Origin: JACOMY01 sp046233115
GTDB taxonomy: Bacteria > Pseudomonadota > Alphaproteobacteria > Kiloniellales > JACOMY01
DNA length: 64,000 nucleotides
Assembly (NCBI GenBank): GCA_046233115.1
Contig: JBJXHM010000002.1
Coordinates: 524,093 to 588,092 of the forward strand
Reading direction: 5' to 3'
In this document: one piece after another, positions 16,922 to 26,159 of the stretch
How positions within the stretch are numbered: position 1 is the first letter of the stretch
Layout: each line of letters starts with the position of its first letter
Translations under genes and position numbers: made by a program
The notes under the pieces: generated by a model
Seen by the model: the letters and a program-made list of their open reading frames with translations, nothing else
Told to the model about the DNA's origin: nothing
The model's database searches: none

Positions 16922-17901
16922 GCGACCTGGCCGAAGGCCTGCTGGCGGGTGAGCGCCGCGCCCTGGCGCGGGCCATGACCCTGGCCGAATCCAGCCGCGC
17001 CGACCATCGCGAGGCGGCCGAGGCGCTGCTGGCCAAGGTGATCGGCAAGAGTGGGGTGACCGGCAAGGCGGTGCGCCTGGGCCTCTCAGGTGCGCCCGGC
17101 GTCGGCAAGTCCAGCTTCATCGAGTCCTTCGGCCTCTACCTGCTGGAGCAGGGCCACCGGGTGGCGGTGCTGGCGGTCGATCCCTCCTCGCAGCGCACCG
17201 GCGGCTCGATCCTGGGCGACAAGACCCGGATGGAGGAGCTGTCGCGCGCACCCGGCGCCTTCATCCGCCCCTCGCCGGCCGGCCAGACCCTGGGTGGCGT
17301 CGCCAGGCGCACCCATGACCTGATGCTGCTGGTCGAGGCCGCCGGCTATGACGTGGTGCTGATCGAGACGGTCGGCGTCGGCCAGTCCGAGACCGCGGTG
17401 GCGGAGCTGGTCGATTCCTTCCTGCTGATCCTGCCGCCGGCTGGCGGCGACGAGCTGCAGGGCATCAAGAAGGGTGTGGTCGAACTGGCCGACCTGGTGG
17501 TGGTGAACAAGGCCGACGGCGCGCTGGTCGAGAGCGCCCGGCGGGCGGCGGCAGAGTACCAGAGCGCGCTGCGCATGCTGCGCCCGGCCGCGGCCAACTG
17601 GATCCCGCCGGTGATCCAGGTCTCGGCGCTGGAGAAGCGCGGGCTGGACCAGGTCTGGAAGGCGGTCCTGGCACACCGCGCGGCCCTCGGCGAGGAGGGC
17701 ATCGCCGCGCGCCGTGCCGAGCAGTCCCGGGCCTGGTTCTGGCGCGAACTGCAGGCCGGCTTGGTCGAGGCCTTCCGCGCCGACCCCAAGGTCGCCGCCT
17801 CGCTACCTGATATGGAAGCCCAGGTGATCGCCGGCACCCTGCCGCCCAGCCGCGCCGCCAAGCTGCTGCTGGAGCACTTCCGGGCGGTGGAGGCGGGTTA
17901 G
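16918..17901 (+). CDS. meaB: Methylmalonyl-CoA mutase-associated GTPase MeaB
   Basis: A 327-residue SIMIBI-class G protein that guards and loads adenosylcobalamin for methylmalonyl-CoA mutase. Motifs: P-loop GAPGVGKSS, switch region DPSSQRTGGSILGDKTRM, ETVGVGQSE (G3 region) and the base-recognition motif NKAD. The start ATG overlaps the stop of the ABC exporter by four bases. Its client enzyme gene scpA is upstream on the same strand, separated by two other genes. The 3' end overlaps the convergent MoeB-like gene by four bases. Confidence 0.93.
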   Translation: MSDLAEGLLAGERRALARAMTLAESSRADHREAAEALLAKVIGKSGVTGKAVRLGLSGAPGVGKSSFIESFGLYLLEQGHRVAVLAVDPSSQRTGGSILGDKTRMEELSRAPGAFIRPSPAGQTLGGVARRTHDLMLLVEAAGYDVVLIETVGVGQSETAVAELVDSFLLILPPAGGDELQGIKKGVVELADLVVVNKADGALVESARRAAAEYQSALRMLRPAAANWIPPVIQVSALEKRGLDQVWKAVLAHRAALGEEGIAARRAEQSRAWFWRELQAGLVEAFRADPKVAASLPDMEAQVIAGTLPPSRAAKLLLEHFRAVEAG

Positions 17902-18743
17902 GCCGGCTCGGTTGCCGCCGCGCAGGCGGCGACGTAGCGCTCGCCCGAGAGCTCCTTGATGGTGCCTTGCGGGCCGCAGAGCGGGCAGCCTGGATCGGCG
18001 TGGGTGCGGATGGTGCGGAAGCTGGCGGCCAGGGCATCGTAGAGCAGCAGGCGGCCGGCCAGGCTCTCGCCGATGCCGAGCAGCTCCTTGATCGCCTCCA
18101 TCGCCTGCAGGCTGCCCATCACGCCCGGCAGCGCGCCCAGCACGCCGACGTCGGCGCAGCTATCCTTGGCGTCGCCGACCTCGCTGCCGAAGAGGCAGCG
18201 GTAGCAGGGACCCGGCTGCTCCTCGTCGTAGGCCTTGAAGGTGGTGATCTGGCCGTCGAAGCGCATGATCGCTGCGGCCACCAGCGGACGCTTGGCCAGG
18301 TAGGCGGCGTCGTTGATCAGGTAGCGGGTCGCCGGGTTGTCGCTGGCGTCGGCCACCAGGTCGTAGGCGGAGATCAGGCTCTTGGCGTTGTCGGCGGTGA
18401 GCCGGACGGCATGCTGCTCGATCCGCACCTGGGGATTGATCTCCCTGGCGGCGGCGGCGGCGCTCTCGACCTTGGACCGGCCGAGGTCGCTCATGCCGTG
18501 GATCGGTTGGCGCTGCAAGTTGCTGAGGTCGACGGCGTCGTCGTCGACCAGGCCCAGGGTGCCCACCCCGGCCGCGGCCAGGTACTGGACCAGCGGCGCG
18601 CCCAGCCCGCCGGCGCCGATGATCAGCACCCGGGACTGCAGCAGGCGCAACTGGCCTTCCTCTCCGACCTCCGGCAGCACCAGATGGCGGGCGTAGCGCT
18701 CGATTTCCTGGTCGTCCAGGTCGCGTTCAGTTTCGTTGGTCAT
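17898..18743 (-). CDS. moeB: MoeB/ThiF-family adenylyltransferase
   Basis: A 281-residue E1-like enzyme that adenylates the C-terminal Gly-Gly of a ubiquitin-like sulfur carrier (MoaD or ThiS). The nucleotide-binding motif is GAGGLGAP (43-50). NLQRQPIHG and the DASDNPATRYLIND block follow. Zinc cysteines are Cys180, Cys183, Cys253 and Cys256, and Cys196 lies in the SCADVGVLG loop. There is no C-terminal rhodanese domain. Choosing MTNETE (18743) as start places it at the end of a normal-length MoeB; the longer frame adds 12 unconvincing residues. Assignment to molybdopterin rather than thiamine is by similarity of the whole, not by context. Confidence 0.85.
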   Translation of the reverse strand: MTNETERDLDDQEIERYARHLVLPEVGEEGQLRLLQSRVLIIGAGGLGAPLVQYLAAAGVGTLGLVDDDAVDLSNLQRQPIHGMSDLGRSKVESAAAAAREINPQVRIEQHAVRLTADNAKSLISAYDLVADASDNPATRYLINDAAYLAKRPLVAAAIMRFDGQITTFKAYDEEQPGPCYRCLFGSEVGDAKDSCADVGVLGALPGVMGSLQAMEAIKELLGIGESLAGRLLLYDALAASFRTIRTHADPGCPLCGPQGTIKELSGERYVAACAAATEPA

Positions 18744-18806
18744 GGGTTGGTAAGTAGGGTGTGGAGCGAGGCGGCTCAATCCCGGAGCACGCGGCGCCGC
18801 CGCCGG

Positions 18807-19367
18807 TCAGGACTCCAGCTCGCTGTCCCAGTAGAGGTAGTCGCCCCAGGATTCGTGCAGGAAGTTGGGCGGGAAGGCGCGGCCGTTCTCCTGCAGCTCG
18901 TAGGTGGTGGGCTGGCGGGCCGGACGCAGGGGCAGCATGCCGCTTTCCCGCGGGGTGCGGTTGCTCTTCTCCAGATTGCAGCCCTGGCAGGCGGTGATCA
19001 CGTTGTCCCAGGTGGTCTTGCCGCCGCGCGAGCGCGGCATGACGTGATCGAAGGTCAGGTGCTCGGCCGGCAGGTTGTCGCCGCAGTACTGGCACTGGAA
19101 GCGGTCGCGCAGGAAGACGTTGAAGCGGGTGAAGGCCGGGCGCCGGTCCAGGTGCACGAACTCTTTCAGCGCGATGACGGAGGGCAGGCGCATCTCGTAG
19201 CTGGGCGAGCGCACCACCCGGTCGTACTCGTTCAGGATATTGACGCGGTCGAGGAACACGGCCTTCACGCTGTCCTGCCAGGCCCAGAGCGACAGCGGGA
19301 AGTAGCTGAGCGGACGGTAGTCCGCATTCAGAACCAGGGATGGAAAGGCACCTGCTGTCATAGACAA
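18807..19367 (-). CDS. HNH endonuclease family protein
   Basis: A 186-residue protein with an N-terminal segment typical of alphaproteobacterial HNH proteins (FPSLVLNADYRPLSYFPLS) and a central HNH domain. Zinc pairs are Cys92/Cys95 (CQYC) and Cys127/Cys130 (CQGC). The catalytic Asp107-His108 is in FDHVMPRSRGG, with Asn122 in WDNVITAC. This compact form is found singly in many alphaproteobacterial chromosomes and has no methylase partner here. Its cellular substrate is unknown. It lies 63 bases downstream of (and on the same strand as) nothing obviously linked; MoeB follows. Confidence 0.85.
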   Translation of the reverse strand: MSMTAGAFPSLVLNADYRPLSYFPLSLWAWQDSVKAVFLDRVNILNEYDRVVRSPSYEMRLPSVIALKEFVHLDRRPAFTRFNVFLRDRFQCQYCGDNLPAEHLTFDHVMPRSRGGKTTWDNVITACQGCNLEKSNRTPRESGMLPLRPARQPTTYELQENGRAFPPNFLHESWGDYLYWDSELES

Positions 19368-19566
19368 GGAAGCCGTCTCCTTCTCGCTTATGCCGAAGGG
19401 TCGGTGCCTTCGACCGCTTCATGACATAGCCCAGCCTTTCGCTCCGCGACAAGCGGCCCGAAGCAGGTCCCGCCATTCTTCATCGAGATGTCACCTTGCC
19501 ACCGCAGCGGCGCGCAACATCTTGAGGGAGAGAGGCTTTGCGGGGTAGCCATCTCCCATGCCGCAC

Positions 19567-20238
19567 TCAACCGGTGCTGCGCGCCAGCACTTGGCTCACC
19601 TCGGTGAGCGAGCGGCCGCTTTCCGCCGACCAGGCGTTGAAGGCGGCCTGCACCTTGGCCAGCGCCGACTTGGAGCCGGACGCCTTGTCGATCACGCCCT
19701 CGCGGATCAGCGCCGCGGTCACGTCCTTCGACAGGATGAAGGCGGGCTTGCCCAGGAAGCGCAGGCAGTACTGGGCCGTGGTCCCGCTGAGCCGGCTGCC
19801 GCGCCGCTTCAGCAGGTCTAGCAATCCGACGTAGTCGCTGTCCGGCCAGTCGGCGAAGACCTGGCCGGCGGGCCGGCCCTCCTCGGCGGCGAGCGCGCGC
19901 AGGAAGGCCGCGTTCTCGAAGACCGAGCGGATCTTGGCGCCGTGGCGCACGATGCGGGCGTCCTGCAGCAGGCGGTCGAGATCCTCGTCCGAGGCCATGG
20001 CCCAGCGCGCCGGATCGAAGCCCTCGAAGGCGGCCTCGAAGCCGGGCCACTTCTTCTCGATCACCGACCAATTGAAGCCGGCCTGGAACACCCGCTTGGA
20101 GAACTCCGCCAGCCAGCGGTCGTCGCCCAGCGCCCGCAGTGCCTCGGGAGCAGCCGGCCGGCCGATCAGGGCCTCCAGGGCCGCCTCTCCGCCCTTGCGC
20201 TCGGCCGCCAGCGCGTAGATCTCTGCAAAGGGTCGCAT
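19567..20238 (-). CDS. DNA-3-methyladenine glycosylase I-like protein
   Basis: A 223-residue protein of the Tag superfamily (helix-hairpin-helix glycosylases removing 3-methyladenine). It matches the block FQAGFNWSVIEKKWPGFEAAF followed by DEDLDRLLQDARIVRHGAKI. The N-terminal cysteine and the C-terminal His/Cys pair that bind zinc in classical Tag are not seen, so this is a Tag-like variant and its activity is less sure. MRPFAEI at 20238 is chosen as the start; the longer frame begins with low-complexity residues. Confidence 0.72.
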   Translation of the reverse strand: MRPFAEIYALAAERKGGEAALEALIGRPAAPEALRALGDDRWLAEFSKRVFQAGFNWSVIEKKWPGFEAAFEGFDPARWAMASDEDLDRLLQDARIVRHGAKIRSVFENAAFLRALAAEEGRPAGQVFADWPDSDYVGLLDLLKRRGSRLSGTTAQYCLRFLGKPAFILSKDVTAALIREGVIDKASGSKSALAKVQAAFNAWSAESGRSLTEVSQVLARSTG

Positions 20239-20442
20239 GCCCCTCTCCTCGTCCGGCTGTTCCGACGCAAGGCTGCGCCAAGCCGGCGCCGCGAGCAAGG
20301 CGCCAACAGCCGGGAACAGCGCCTTGTCATGAGCGGAAAGCAGGTCAGATGCTTCTTCTCATGAAAAAATGTTTCTTACCCTTGCCGGCCTGCGGGAACT
20401 GCGCTACCTCTGCCGCGACGGAGCAGAAAGGAAGGGCAAGCC

Positions 20443-21336
20443 ATGTGCGGTATTGTCGGACTCTATGCCAAGCGGCCGGCTTTCAGGGAGAACCTGGGCG
20501 CGCACTTGGCGACCATGCTGGTGGAGATGAGCGATCGCGGACCCGATTCCGCCGGTGTCGCGCTCTACCGCCCCGCGGCCAAGGCCGGCAGCCTGAAGCT
20601 GGTGCTGCACGGCCCCGCGGACTTCGACTGGCAGGCGCTCAGGCTGGCGCTTAGCACCGAGTTCGACCCCGAGACGCAGCTTGAGCTGCGCGGCACCCAC
20701 GCCGTGATCATCCTGGACGCCGCCTTCGACGCGCTGCGCGACTGGCAGCGCGAGCACTTTCCGGGCCTGCGCCTGGTCTCGGCCGGCGAGGTCATCGAGA
20801 TCTTCAAGGAGAAGGGCCACCCGCGCGAGGTGGTGAAGCACTTCGGGCTGGAGGGGCTGTCCGGTAGCCACGGCCTGGGCCACACCCGCATGGCGACCGA
20901 GAGCGCGGTGACCACCGAGCACTCGCACCCCTTCTCCACCGGGCGCGACCTTTGCCTGGTGCACAACGGCTCGCTCTCCAACCACAACCGGCTGCGTGCC
21001 CGCCTGCGCAAGGCCGGGGTCGAGATCCTGACCGACAACGACACTGAGGTGGCTGCCGGTTTCCTCACCTGGCGCCTGGCCGAGGGCGACAGCCTGGAGG
21101 AGGCGCTGGAGCGCGGCATCAAGGAGCTGGACGGCTTCTACACCTTCGCGATCGGGACCAAGCAGGGCTTCGCCGTGCTGCGCGACCCCATCGCCTGCAA
21201 GCATGCGGTCCTGGCCGAGACCGACGACTGGGTGGCCATGGCCACGGAGTATCGCGCCATCGCCCCCCTGCCGGGTGCCGAGCAGGCGGAGATCTGGGAA
21301 CCCAAGCCCGGCCGCATCTATGCCTGGGGCGCCTGA
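20443..21336 (+). CDS. glxB: Glutamine amidotransferase GlxB/MgsA
   Basis: A 297-residue class II glutamine amidotransferase with Cys2 exposed after removal of the initiator Met (MCGIVGLYAK). Active-site blocks are MSDRGPDSAGVALY, GLGHTRMATESAV and LVHNGSLSNHNRLR. It corresponds to the separate N-terminal piece of glutamate synthase found in the glxBCD (mgsABC) set, which makes N-methylglutamate from methylamine-derived amide in methylotrophic bacteria. It is the first gene of a tight cluster: 12 bases to glxC. Confidence 0.85.
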   Translation: MCGIVGLYAKRPAFRENLGAHLATMLVEMSDRGPDSAGVALYRPAAKAGSLKLVLHGPADFDWQALRLALSTEFDPETQLELRGTHAVIILDAAFDALRDWQREHFPGLRLVSAGEVIEIFKEKGHPREVVKHFGLEGLSGSHGLGHTRMATESAVTTEHSHPFSTGRDLCLVHNGSLSNHNRLRARLRKAGVEILTDNDTEVAAGFLTWRLAEGDSLEEALERGIKELDGFYTFAIGTKQGFAVLRDPIACKHAVLAETDDWVAMATEYRAIAPLPGAEQAEIWEPKPGRIYAWGA

Positions 21337-21348
21337 GGGAGGAGCTGA

Positions 21349-22032
21349 ATGATCGAGATCGACCTGGCCGAAGAGACCTTGCGCGCGGCCAACAAGCGCC
21401 TGCAGGAGGTCAGCCCGGAGGACAACCTGCGCCAGTTCCTGGTGAAGAATCCGCGCGGCGCCCATGCGATCGCGGCCGGCCTGACCCAGCCGATCGAGGT
21501 CACCGTGAAGGGGCATGTCGGCTTCTACTGCGCCGGCATGAACCAGGAGGCGCAGGTGACCATCGAGGGCCACGCCGGTGTCGGCCTGGCCGAGAACATG
21601 ATGAGCGGTACGGTCCGGGTGACCGGCAATGCCTCGGAGTCGGCCGGTGCCACCGGGCGCGGCGGCCTGCTGGTGGTCGAGGGCGACACCTCCTCGCGCT
21701 GCGGCATCTCGATGAAGGGCATCGACATCGTGGTCGGCGGCTCGGTCGGCCACATGAGCGCCTTCATGGGCCAGGCTGGCGCGTTGGTGGTGCTGGGCGA
21801 TGCCGGCTCCAGCCTCGGCGACTCTCTATACGAGGCGCGCCTCTATGTCCGCGGCCGGGTCGAGAGCCTGGGCGCGGATTGCAAGGAGAAGGAGATGACC
21901 GCGCACCACCTGGAGAAGCTGGGCCGCCTACTGGACAAGGCCAAGATCGCGGCCAACCCGCGCGACTTCCGCCGCTATGGCTCGGCCCGCACGCTCTACA
22001 ACTTCAAAGTCGACAATCTGGGGACCTATTAG
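21349..22032 (+). CDS. glxC: GXGXG-domain subunit GlxC/MgsB
   Basis: A 227-residue protein made of the GXGXG beta-helix domain of glutamate synthase. Repeating Gly-rich turns are evident (VTVKGHVGFYCAG, VTIEGHAGVGLAENMMSG, VTGNASESAGATGRGG). It serves as the structural subunit bridging amidotransferase and FMN synthase parts in GlxBCD. The next gene starts 5 bases after its stop, so coupling is expected. Confidence 0.85.
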   Translation: MIEIDLAEETLRAANKRLQEVSPEDNLRQFLVKNPRGAHAIAAGLTQPIEVTVKGHVGFYCAGMNQEAQVTIEGHAGVGLAENMMSGTVRVTGNASESAGATGRGGLLVVEGDTSSRCGISMKGIDIVVGGSVGHMSAFMGQAGALVVLGDAGSSLGDSLYEARLYVRGRVESLGADCKEKEMTAHHLEKLGRLLDKAKIAANPRDFRRYGSARTLYNFKVDNLGTY

Positions 22033-22036
22033 GCCG

Positions 22037-23371
22037 ATGAGCGACCATCCCAAGATCCCACGCACCACGCCGCGCCACTCGGCCACCTTCGACGATTATA
22101 CCCTCTCGGAGATCCGGCGGGCGGCGGCGACCGGCGTCTACGATATCCGCGGCGGCGGCGCCAAGCGTCATGTCCCGCACTTCGACGACCTGCTGTTCCT
22201 CGGCGCCTCCATGTCGCGCTATCCGCTGGAGGGCTATCGCGAGGCCTGCAACACGGCGGTGACCCTGGGCGACCGCTTCGCCGAGAAGCCGATCGAGCTG
22301 AAGATCCCGATCACCATCGCCGGCATGTCCTTCGGCTCGCTCTCGGCCCAGGCCAAGGAGGCGCTGGGCCGCGGCGCCTCGGCGATGGGCACCTCGACCA
22401 CCACCGGCGACGGCGGCATGACGCCGGAGGAACGCCAGCACTCGACGCAGCTCGTCTACCAATACCTGCCCTCGCGCTACGGCATGAACCCTGACGACCT
22501 GCGCAAGGCAGACGCCATCGAGGTGGTGGTCGGCCAGGGCGCCAAGCCGGGTGGCGGCGGCATGCTGCTGGGCCAGAAGATCAACGAGCGCGTCGCCCAG
22601 ATGCGCACCCTGCCAGAAGGTGTGGACCAGCGCTCGGCCTGCCGGCATCCCGACTGGACCGGCCCCGACGATCTGGAGATCAAGATCCAGGAGCTGCGCG
22701 AGATCACCGGCTGGAAGGTGCCGATCTACTGCAAGGTCGGCGCGTCGCGGCCCTACTACGACACTGCACTCTCGATCAAGGCCGGCGCCGACGTCATCGT
22801 CCTGGACGGCATGCAGGGCGGCACCGCGGCGACCCAGGAGGTCTTCATCGAGCATGTCGGCATCCCGATCCTGTCTGCAATCCGTCCGGCGGTGCAGGCC
22901 CTGATCGACGCCGACCTGCATCGCAAGGTGCAGCTCGTGGTCTCCGGCGGCATCCGCAACGGCGCCGACGTCGCCAAGTGCCTGGCGCTGGGCGCCGACG
23001 CCGTCTCGATCGGCACTGCCGCCCTGGTGGCGCTGGGCGATAACGACCCCAGGTGGGAGGCCGAGTATCAGGCGCTAGGCACCACGGCCGGCTGCTATGA
23101 CGACTGGCACGAGGGCCTGGACCCCGCCGGCATCACCACCCAGGTGCCGGAGCTGGCGACCCGGCTGGATCCGGTCGTCGCCGGCCGGCGGCTGGCCAAC
23201 CTGCTGGCCGTCATGACCCTGGAATGCCAGACCCTGGCGCGCGCCAACGGCAAGAGCGACGTGCGCAACCTGGAGCCGGAGGACCTGGTGGCCCTGACGG
23301 TCGAGGCCGCCGCCATGGCCCGGGTGCCGCTGGCCGGCACCGACTGGATCCCGGGCCAGGGCGGCTATTGA
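22037..23371 (+). CDS. glxD: FMN-binding glutamate synthase domain protein GlxD/MgsC
   Basis: A 444-residue FMN-binding barrel of the glutamate synthase large-subunit type. Hallmarks are ITIAGMSFGSLSAQAKEALGRG (early FMN site), TTTGDGGMTPEER, GQGAKPGGGGMLLGQKI, KVGASRPYYD, ADVIVLDGMQGGTAATQEVF and VSGGIRNGADVAKCLALGAD. It forms the synthase part of the GlxBCD complex. The ATG at 22037 is preferred over a frame that starts inside glxC and reads through its 3' end. Confidence 0.87.
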   Translation: MSDHPKIPRTTPRHSATFDDYTLSEIRRAAATGVYDIRGGGAKRHVPHFDDLLFLGASMSRYPLEGYREACNTAVTLGDRFAEKPIELKIPITIAGMSFGSLSAQAKEALGRGASAMGTSTTTGDGGMTPEERQHSTQLVYQYLPSRYGMNPDDLRKADAIEVVVGQGAKPGGGGMLLGQKINERVAQMRTLPEGVDQRSACRHPDWTGPDDLEIKIQELREITGWKVPIYCKVGASRPYYDTALSIKAGADVIVLDGMQGGTAATQEVFIEHVGIPILSAIRPAVQALIDADLHRKVQLVVSGGIRNGADVAKCLALGADAVSIGTAALVALGDNDPRWEAEYQALGTTAGCYDDWHEGLDPAGITTQVPELATRLDPVVAGRRLANLLAVMTLECQTLARANGKSDVRNLEPEDLVALTVEAAAMARVPLAGTDWIPGQGGY

Positions 23372-23472
23372 TCTGCGACACCGCGCCGGGGGACCCTGGC
23401 GCGGTGCACGCGGCGGCAGTACGCTGACGCAATGAATGCGGACAGCGAACGGACAACGACAGGACAGGCTGC

Positions 23473-24780
23473 ATGACCATCGATTTGGCACAGACCGCCC
23501 AGGACAAGGGCATTAAGTACTTCCTCATCTCCTTCGTCGATCTCTTTGGGGTGCTGCGCGCCAAGCTGGTGCCGGCCTCGGCGATTGGCGCGATGCAGAA
23601 GAACGGAGCGGGCTTCGCAGGTTTCGCCACCTGGCTGGACATGACGCCGGCCGACCCCGACATGTTCGCCAAGCCCGATCCGACGAGCCTGATCCAGCTG
23701 CCCTGGAAGCCGGAGGTGGGCTGGCTCGCCGCCGACCTCTGGATGGACGGCCAGGAGGTCGAGGCCAGTCCGCGCGTGGCGCTGAAGCGCCAGATCGCAG
23801 CGGCGGCCTCCCAGGGCTGGCGCATGAAGTCGGGCGTGGAGTGCGAGTATTTCCTGATCAACGACGACGGCAGCGCGATCGCCGACCAGCGCGACACCCA
23901 GGCCAAGCCCTGCTATGACCAGTCGGCCCTGATGCGCCGCTTCGACGTGGTGACCGCGATCTGCGATGCCATGCTGAGCCTGGGCTGGGCGCCCTACCAG
24001 AACGACCACGAGGACGCCAACGGCCAGTTCGAGATGAACTGGGAGTACGACGACTGCCTGAAGACGGCCGACCGCCACACCTTCTTCAAGTACATGGTCA
24101 AGAGCCTGGCCGAGGAGAACGGCCTGCGCGCCACCTTCATGCCCAAGCCCTTCGCCAACCTGACCGGCAACGGCTGCCACGCCCACATCTCGCTGTGGAA
24201 CCTGGCCGGCACCGAGAACCTCTTCGAGGATCCCGAGGGCGAGCTCGGCCTCTCGGCCCTGGCCTACCAGTTCCTCGGCGGCGTGATGCACTCCGCCCCC
24301 TCGCTGGCGGCGATCTTCAATCCGACGGTGAACTCCTACAAGCGGATCAATGCGCCGCGCACCCTCTCGGGTGCCACCTGGTCGCCCAACACCATCTCCT
24401 ACGGCGGCAACAATCGCACCCACATGGTCCGCATTCCCGAGGCCGGCCGCTTCGAGCTGCGCCTGATGGACGGCGCCGCCAACCCCTACCTGATGCAGGC
24501 CGCGGTGCTGGCCACCGGCCTGGACGGCATCGCCAACCAGCGCGACCCAGGCCCGCGCCTGGACATCAACATGTACACCGAGGCGCATAAGGCCCGTGGC
24601 CTGAAGAAGCTGCCGCTGAACCTCTGGGAGGCGATCCGCCTCTTCCGTGGCAGCGACGTGCTGACCGAGCGTCTGGGCGAGCCGCTCTGCGAGGCCTACA
24701 CCAAGCTGAAGCGCCAGGAGTGGGACGACTACGCCAACTCCATCAGCCAGTGGGAGCGGGACCACACCTTGGACTGCTAG
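23473..24780 (+). CDS. glnT: Glutamine synthetase-type ligase GlnT/GmaS
   Basis: A 435-residue glutamine-synthetase-family ligase. Catalytic segments are SGVECEYFLI, DANGQFEMNW, NGCHAHISLW, GNNRTHMVRIP and RFELRLMDGAANPY. The combination with glxBCD is that of the GlnT or gamma-glutamylmethylamide synthetase (GmaS) branch, which joins glutamate with ammonia or methylamine using ATP. Sequence alone does not separate these substrates. It lies 101 bases after glxD. A GC-rich bidirectional terminator follows. Confidence 0.85.
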   Translation: MTIDLAQTAQDKGIKYFLISFVDLFGVLRAKLVPASAIGAMQKNGAGFAGFATWLDMTPADPDMFAKPDPTSLIQLPWKPEVGWLAADLWMDGQEVEASPRVALKRQIAAAASQGWRMKSGVECEYFLINDDGSAIADQRDTQAKPCYDQSALMRRFDVVTAICDAMLSLGWAPYQNDHEDANGQFEMNWEYDDCLKTADRHTFFKYMVKSLAEENGLRATFMPKPFANLTGNGCHAHISLWNLAGTENLFEDPEGELGLSALAYQFLGGVMHSAPSLAAIFNPTVNSYKRINAPRTLSGATWSPNTISYGGNNRTHMVRIPEAGRFELRLMDGAANPYLMQAAVLATGLDGIANQRDPGPRLDINMYTEAHKARGLKKLPLNLWEAIRLFRGSDVLTERLGEPLCEAYTKLKRQEWDDYANSISQWERDHTLDC

Positions 24781-24794
24781 CAACGAATCCGACA

Positions 24795-24818
24795 GCGGCG
24801 GGCGGCAGCGCCCGCCGC
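24795..24818. terminator. Bidirectional terminator hairpin
   Basis: Perfect 10-bp stem GCGGCGGGCG/CGCCCGCCGC with a 4-base loop between the convergent glnT and PaaK-like genes. No T-run on either side. Confidence 0.55.
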
Positions 24819-24819
24819 G

Positions 24820-26076
24820 TCAGTCGTATTTCCGCTGGTCGTCGATCACCTTGCCGTCGTTGGGTAGCGCGCCCGGCGCGACCAGAGTGACGGCGCCTTT
24901 CAGCTTGGTCACCTGGACCAGGCTCTCGGCGATCGCCGTCGCCAGTTCCTCGGGGGACCCGTTGGCCTCGCAGGTCAGCGCCATGGCGTCCTGCTCGCCC
25001 TGCCGGGTCACTTCCAGGCGGGCCTTGGCGATCTCCGGGTGGCGGGCCAGCACCTGGGCGATCTGCTCGGGGCGCACGAACATGCCCTTGACCTTGGTGG
25101 TCTGGTCGGCGCGGCCCATCCAGCCCTTGATGCGCTGGTTGGTCCGGCCGCAGGGGCTGGGCTCGTGCAGCAGGGCCGAGAGGTCGCCGGTCGCCAGCCG
25201 GATCATCGGATAGCTGCCGGAGAAGCTGGTCACCACCACCTCGCCGACCTCGCCCGCGGCCACGGGGTCGCCGGTGCCGGGGCGCACGATCTCCAGCAGC
25301 AGGGCCTCGTCCAGCACCATGCCGGGATTGGGGCTGCCGTCGGCCGCTGCGGTCTCGTAGGCGATCAGGCCGACGTCGGCCACGGCGTAGCACTGGAAGC
25401 AGGCGATGCCGCGCTCGCCGTACTCCGCCCGCAGCGAGGGGAAGAGCGCGCCGCCCGAGACCATGGCGTGACGGATCGAGGAGAGGTCGTGACCGGTCTC
25501 GGCCGCCTTGTCGAGCAGCACCTTCAGGAAGTCCGGCGTGCCGGCGAAGCCCTCCGGGCGCAGGTGCTGGATCGCGGCCAGCTGCTGCTCGCTGTTGCCG
25601 ACGCCGGCTGGCACCACGCCACAGCCCAGGCTGCGCGCGCCCCAGTCCATCATCCAGCCGCCTGGCGTCAGGTGATAGGCGAAGGTGTTGTGCACCAGCA
25701 TGCCGGCGCGAAAGCCGGCGGCGAAGAAGGCGCGGGCGAAGCGGGTGTAGTCGCTCTCGCGGTCGTCGAGCTCATAGATCGGACCAGGGGAGGTGAAGAC
25801 CCGGCCGACAGCACCCGGGCGCTTGGTCGCCAGCCCGCCGAACGGTGGGTCGGCGGCCTGCAGCTCCAGGATCTCGCTCTTGCGCAGCAGCGGCAGCTTG
25901 GCCAGCGCCGCCCGGTCGGTGACGGCGGCCGGGTCGACGTCGGCCAGCCGCCGGGCGTGCGCCGGCGCGTGCGCCTTGGCATAGGCGATCTGGGTCGGCA
26001 GGGCAGCGAAGAGCGCCGCCTCGCGCGCCGCGGGATCGCGGGTCTCCAGGCTGTCGAAATAGTCCTTCACCGCCAT
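24820..26076 (-). CDS. Phenylacetate-CoA ligase family protein
   Basis: A 418-residue AMP-forming ligase shaped like PaaK. PLLRKSEI, FTSPGPIYELDDRESDY, GWMMDWGARSLGCGVVPAG, the GGALF segment, RLATGDLSALL, RTNQRIKGWMGRADQTTKVKGMF and the C-terminal Lys region are family landmarks. The glycine-rich P-loop is less canonical than in PaaK. It activates an aryl or alkyl acid to its CoA ester. It follows the liv cluster on the same strand, separated by palindromic element copy 2, and probably belongs to the same uptake-and-activation unit. MAVKDYF at 26076 is the chosen start. Confidence 0.8.
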   Translation of the reverse strand: MAVKDYFDSLETRDPAAREAALFAALPTQIAYAKAHAPAHARRLADVDPAAVTDRAALAKLPLLRKSEILELQAADPPFGGLATKRPGAVGRVFTSPGPIYELDDRESDYTRFARAFFAAGFRAGMLVHNTFAYHLTPGGWMMDWGARSLGCGVVPAGVGNSEQQLAAIQHLRPEGFAGTPDFLKVLLDKAAETGHDLSSIRHAMVSGGALFPSLRAEYGERGIACFQCYAVADVGLIAYETAAADGSPNPGMVLDEALLLEIVRPGTGDPVAAGEVGEVVVTSFSGSYPMIRLATGDLSALLHEPSPCGRTNQRIKGWMGRADQTTKVKGMFVRPEQIAQVLARHPEIAKARLEVTRQGEQDAMALTCEANGSPEELATAIAESLVQVTKLKGAVTLVAPGALPNDGKVIDDQRKYD

Positions 26077-26159
26077 GGCGGATCGCCTCCTCCTCGTCTC
26101 CATGCTCCCTGAAGGCGCGGGATCTGCGTCCCCTTCGCCTCTGTTTTCTCGTTGGCGTT

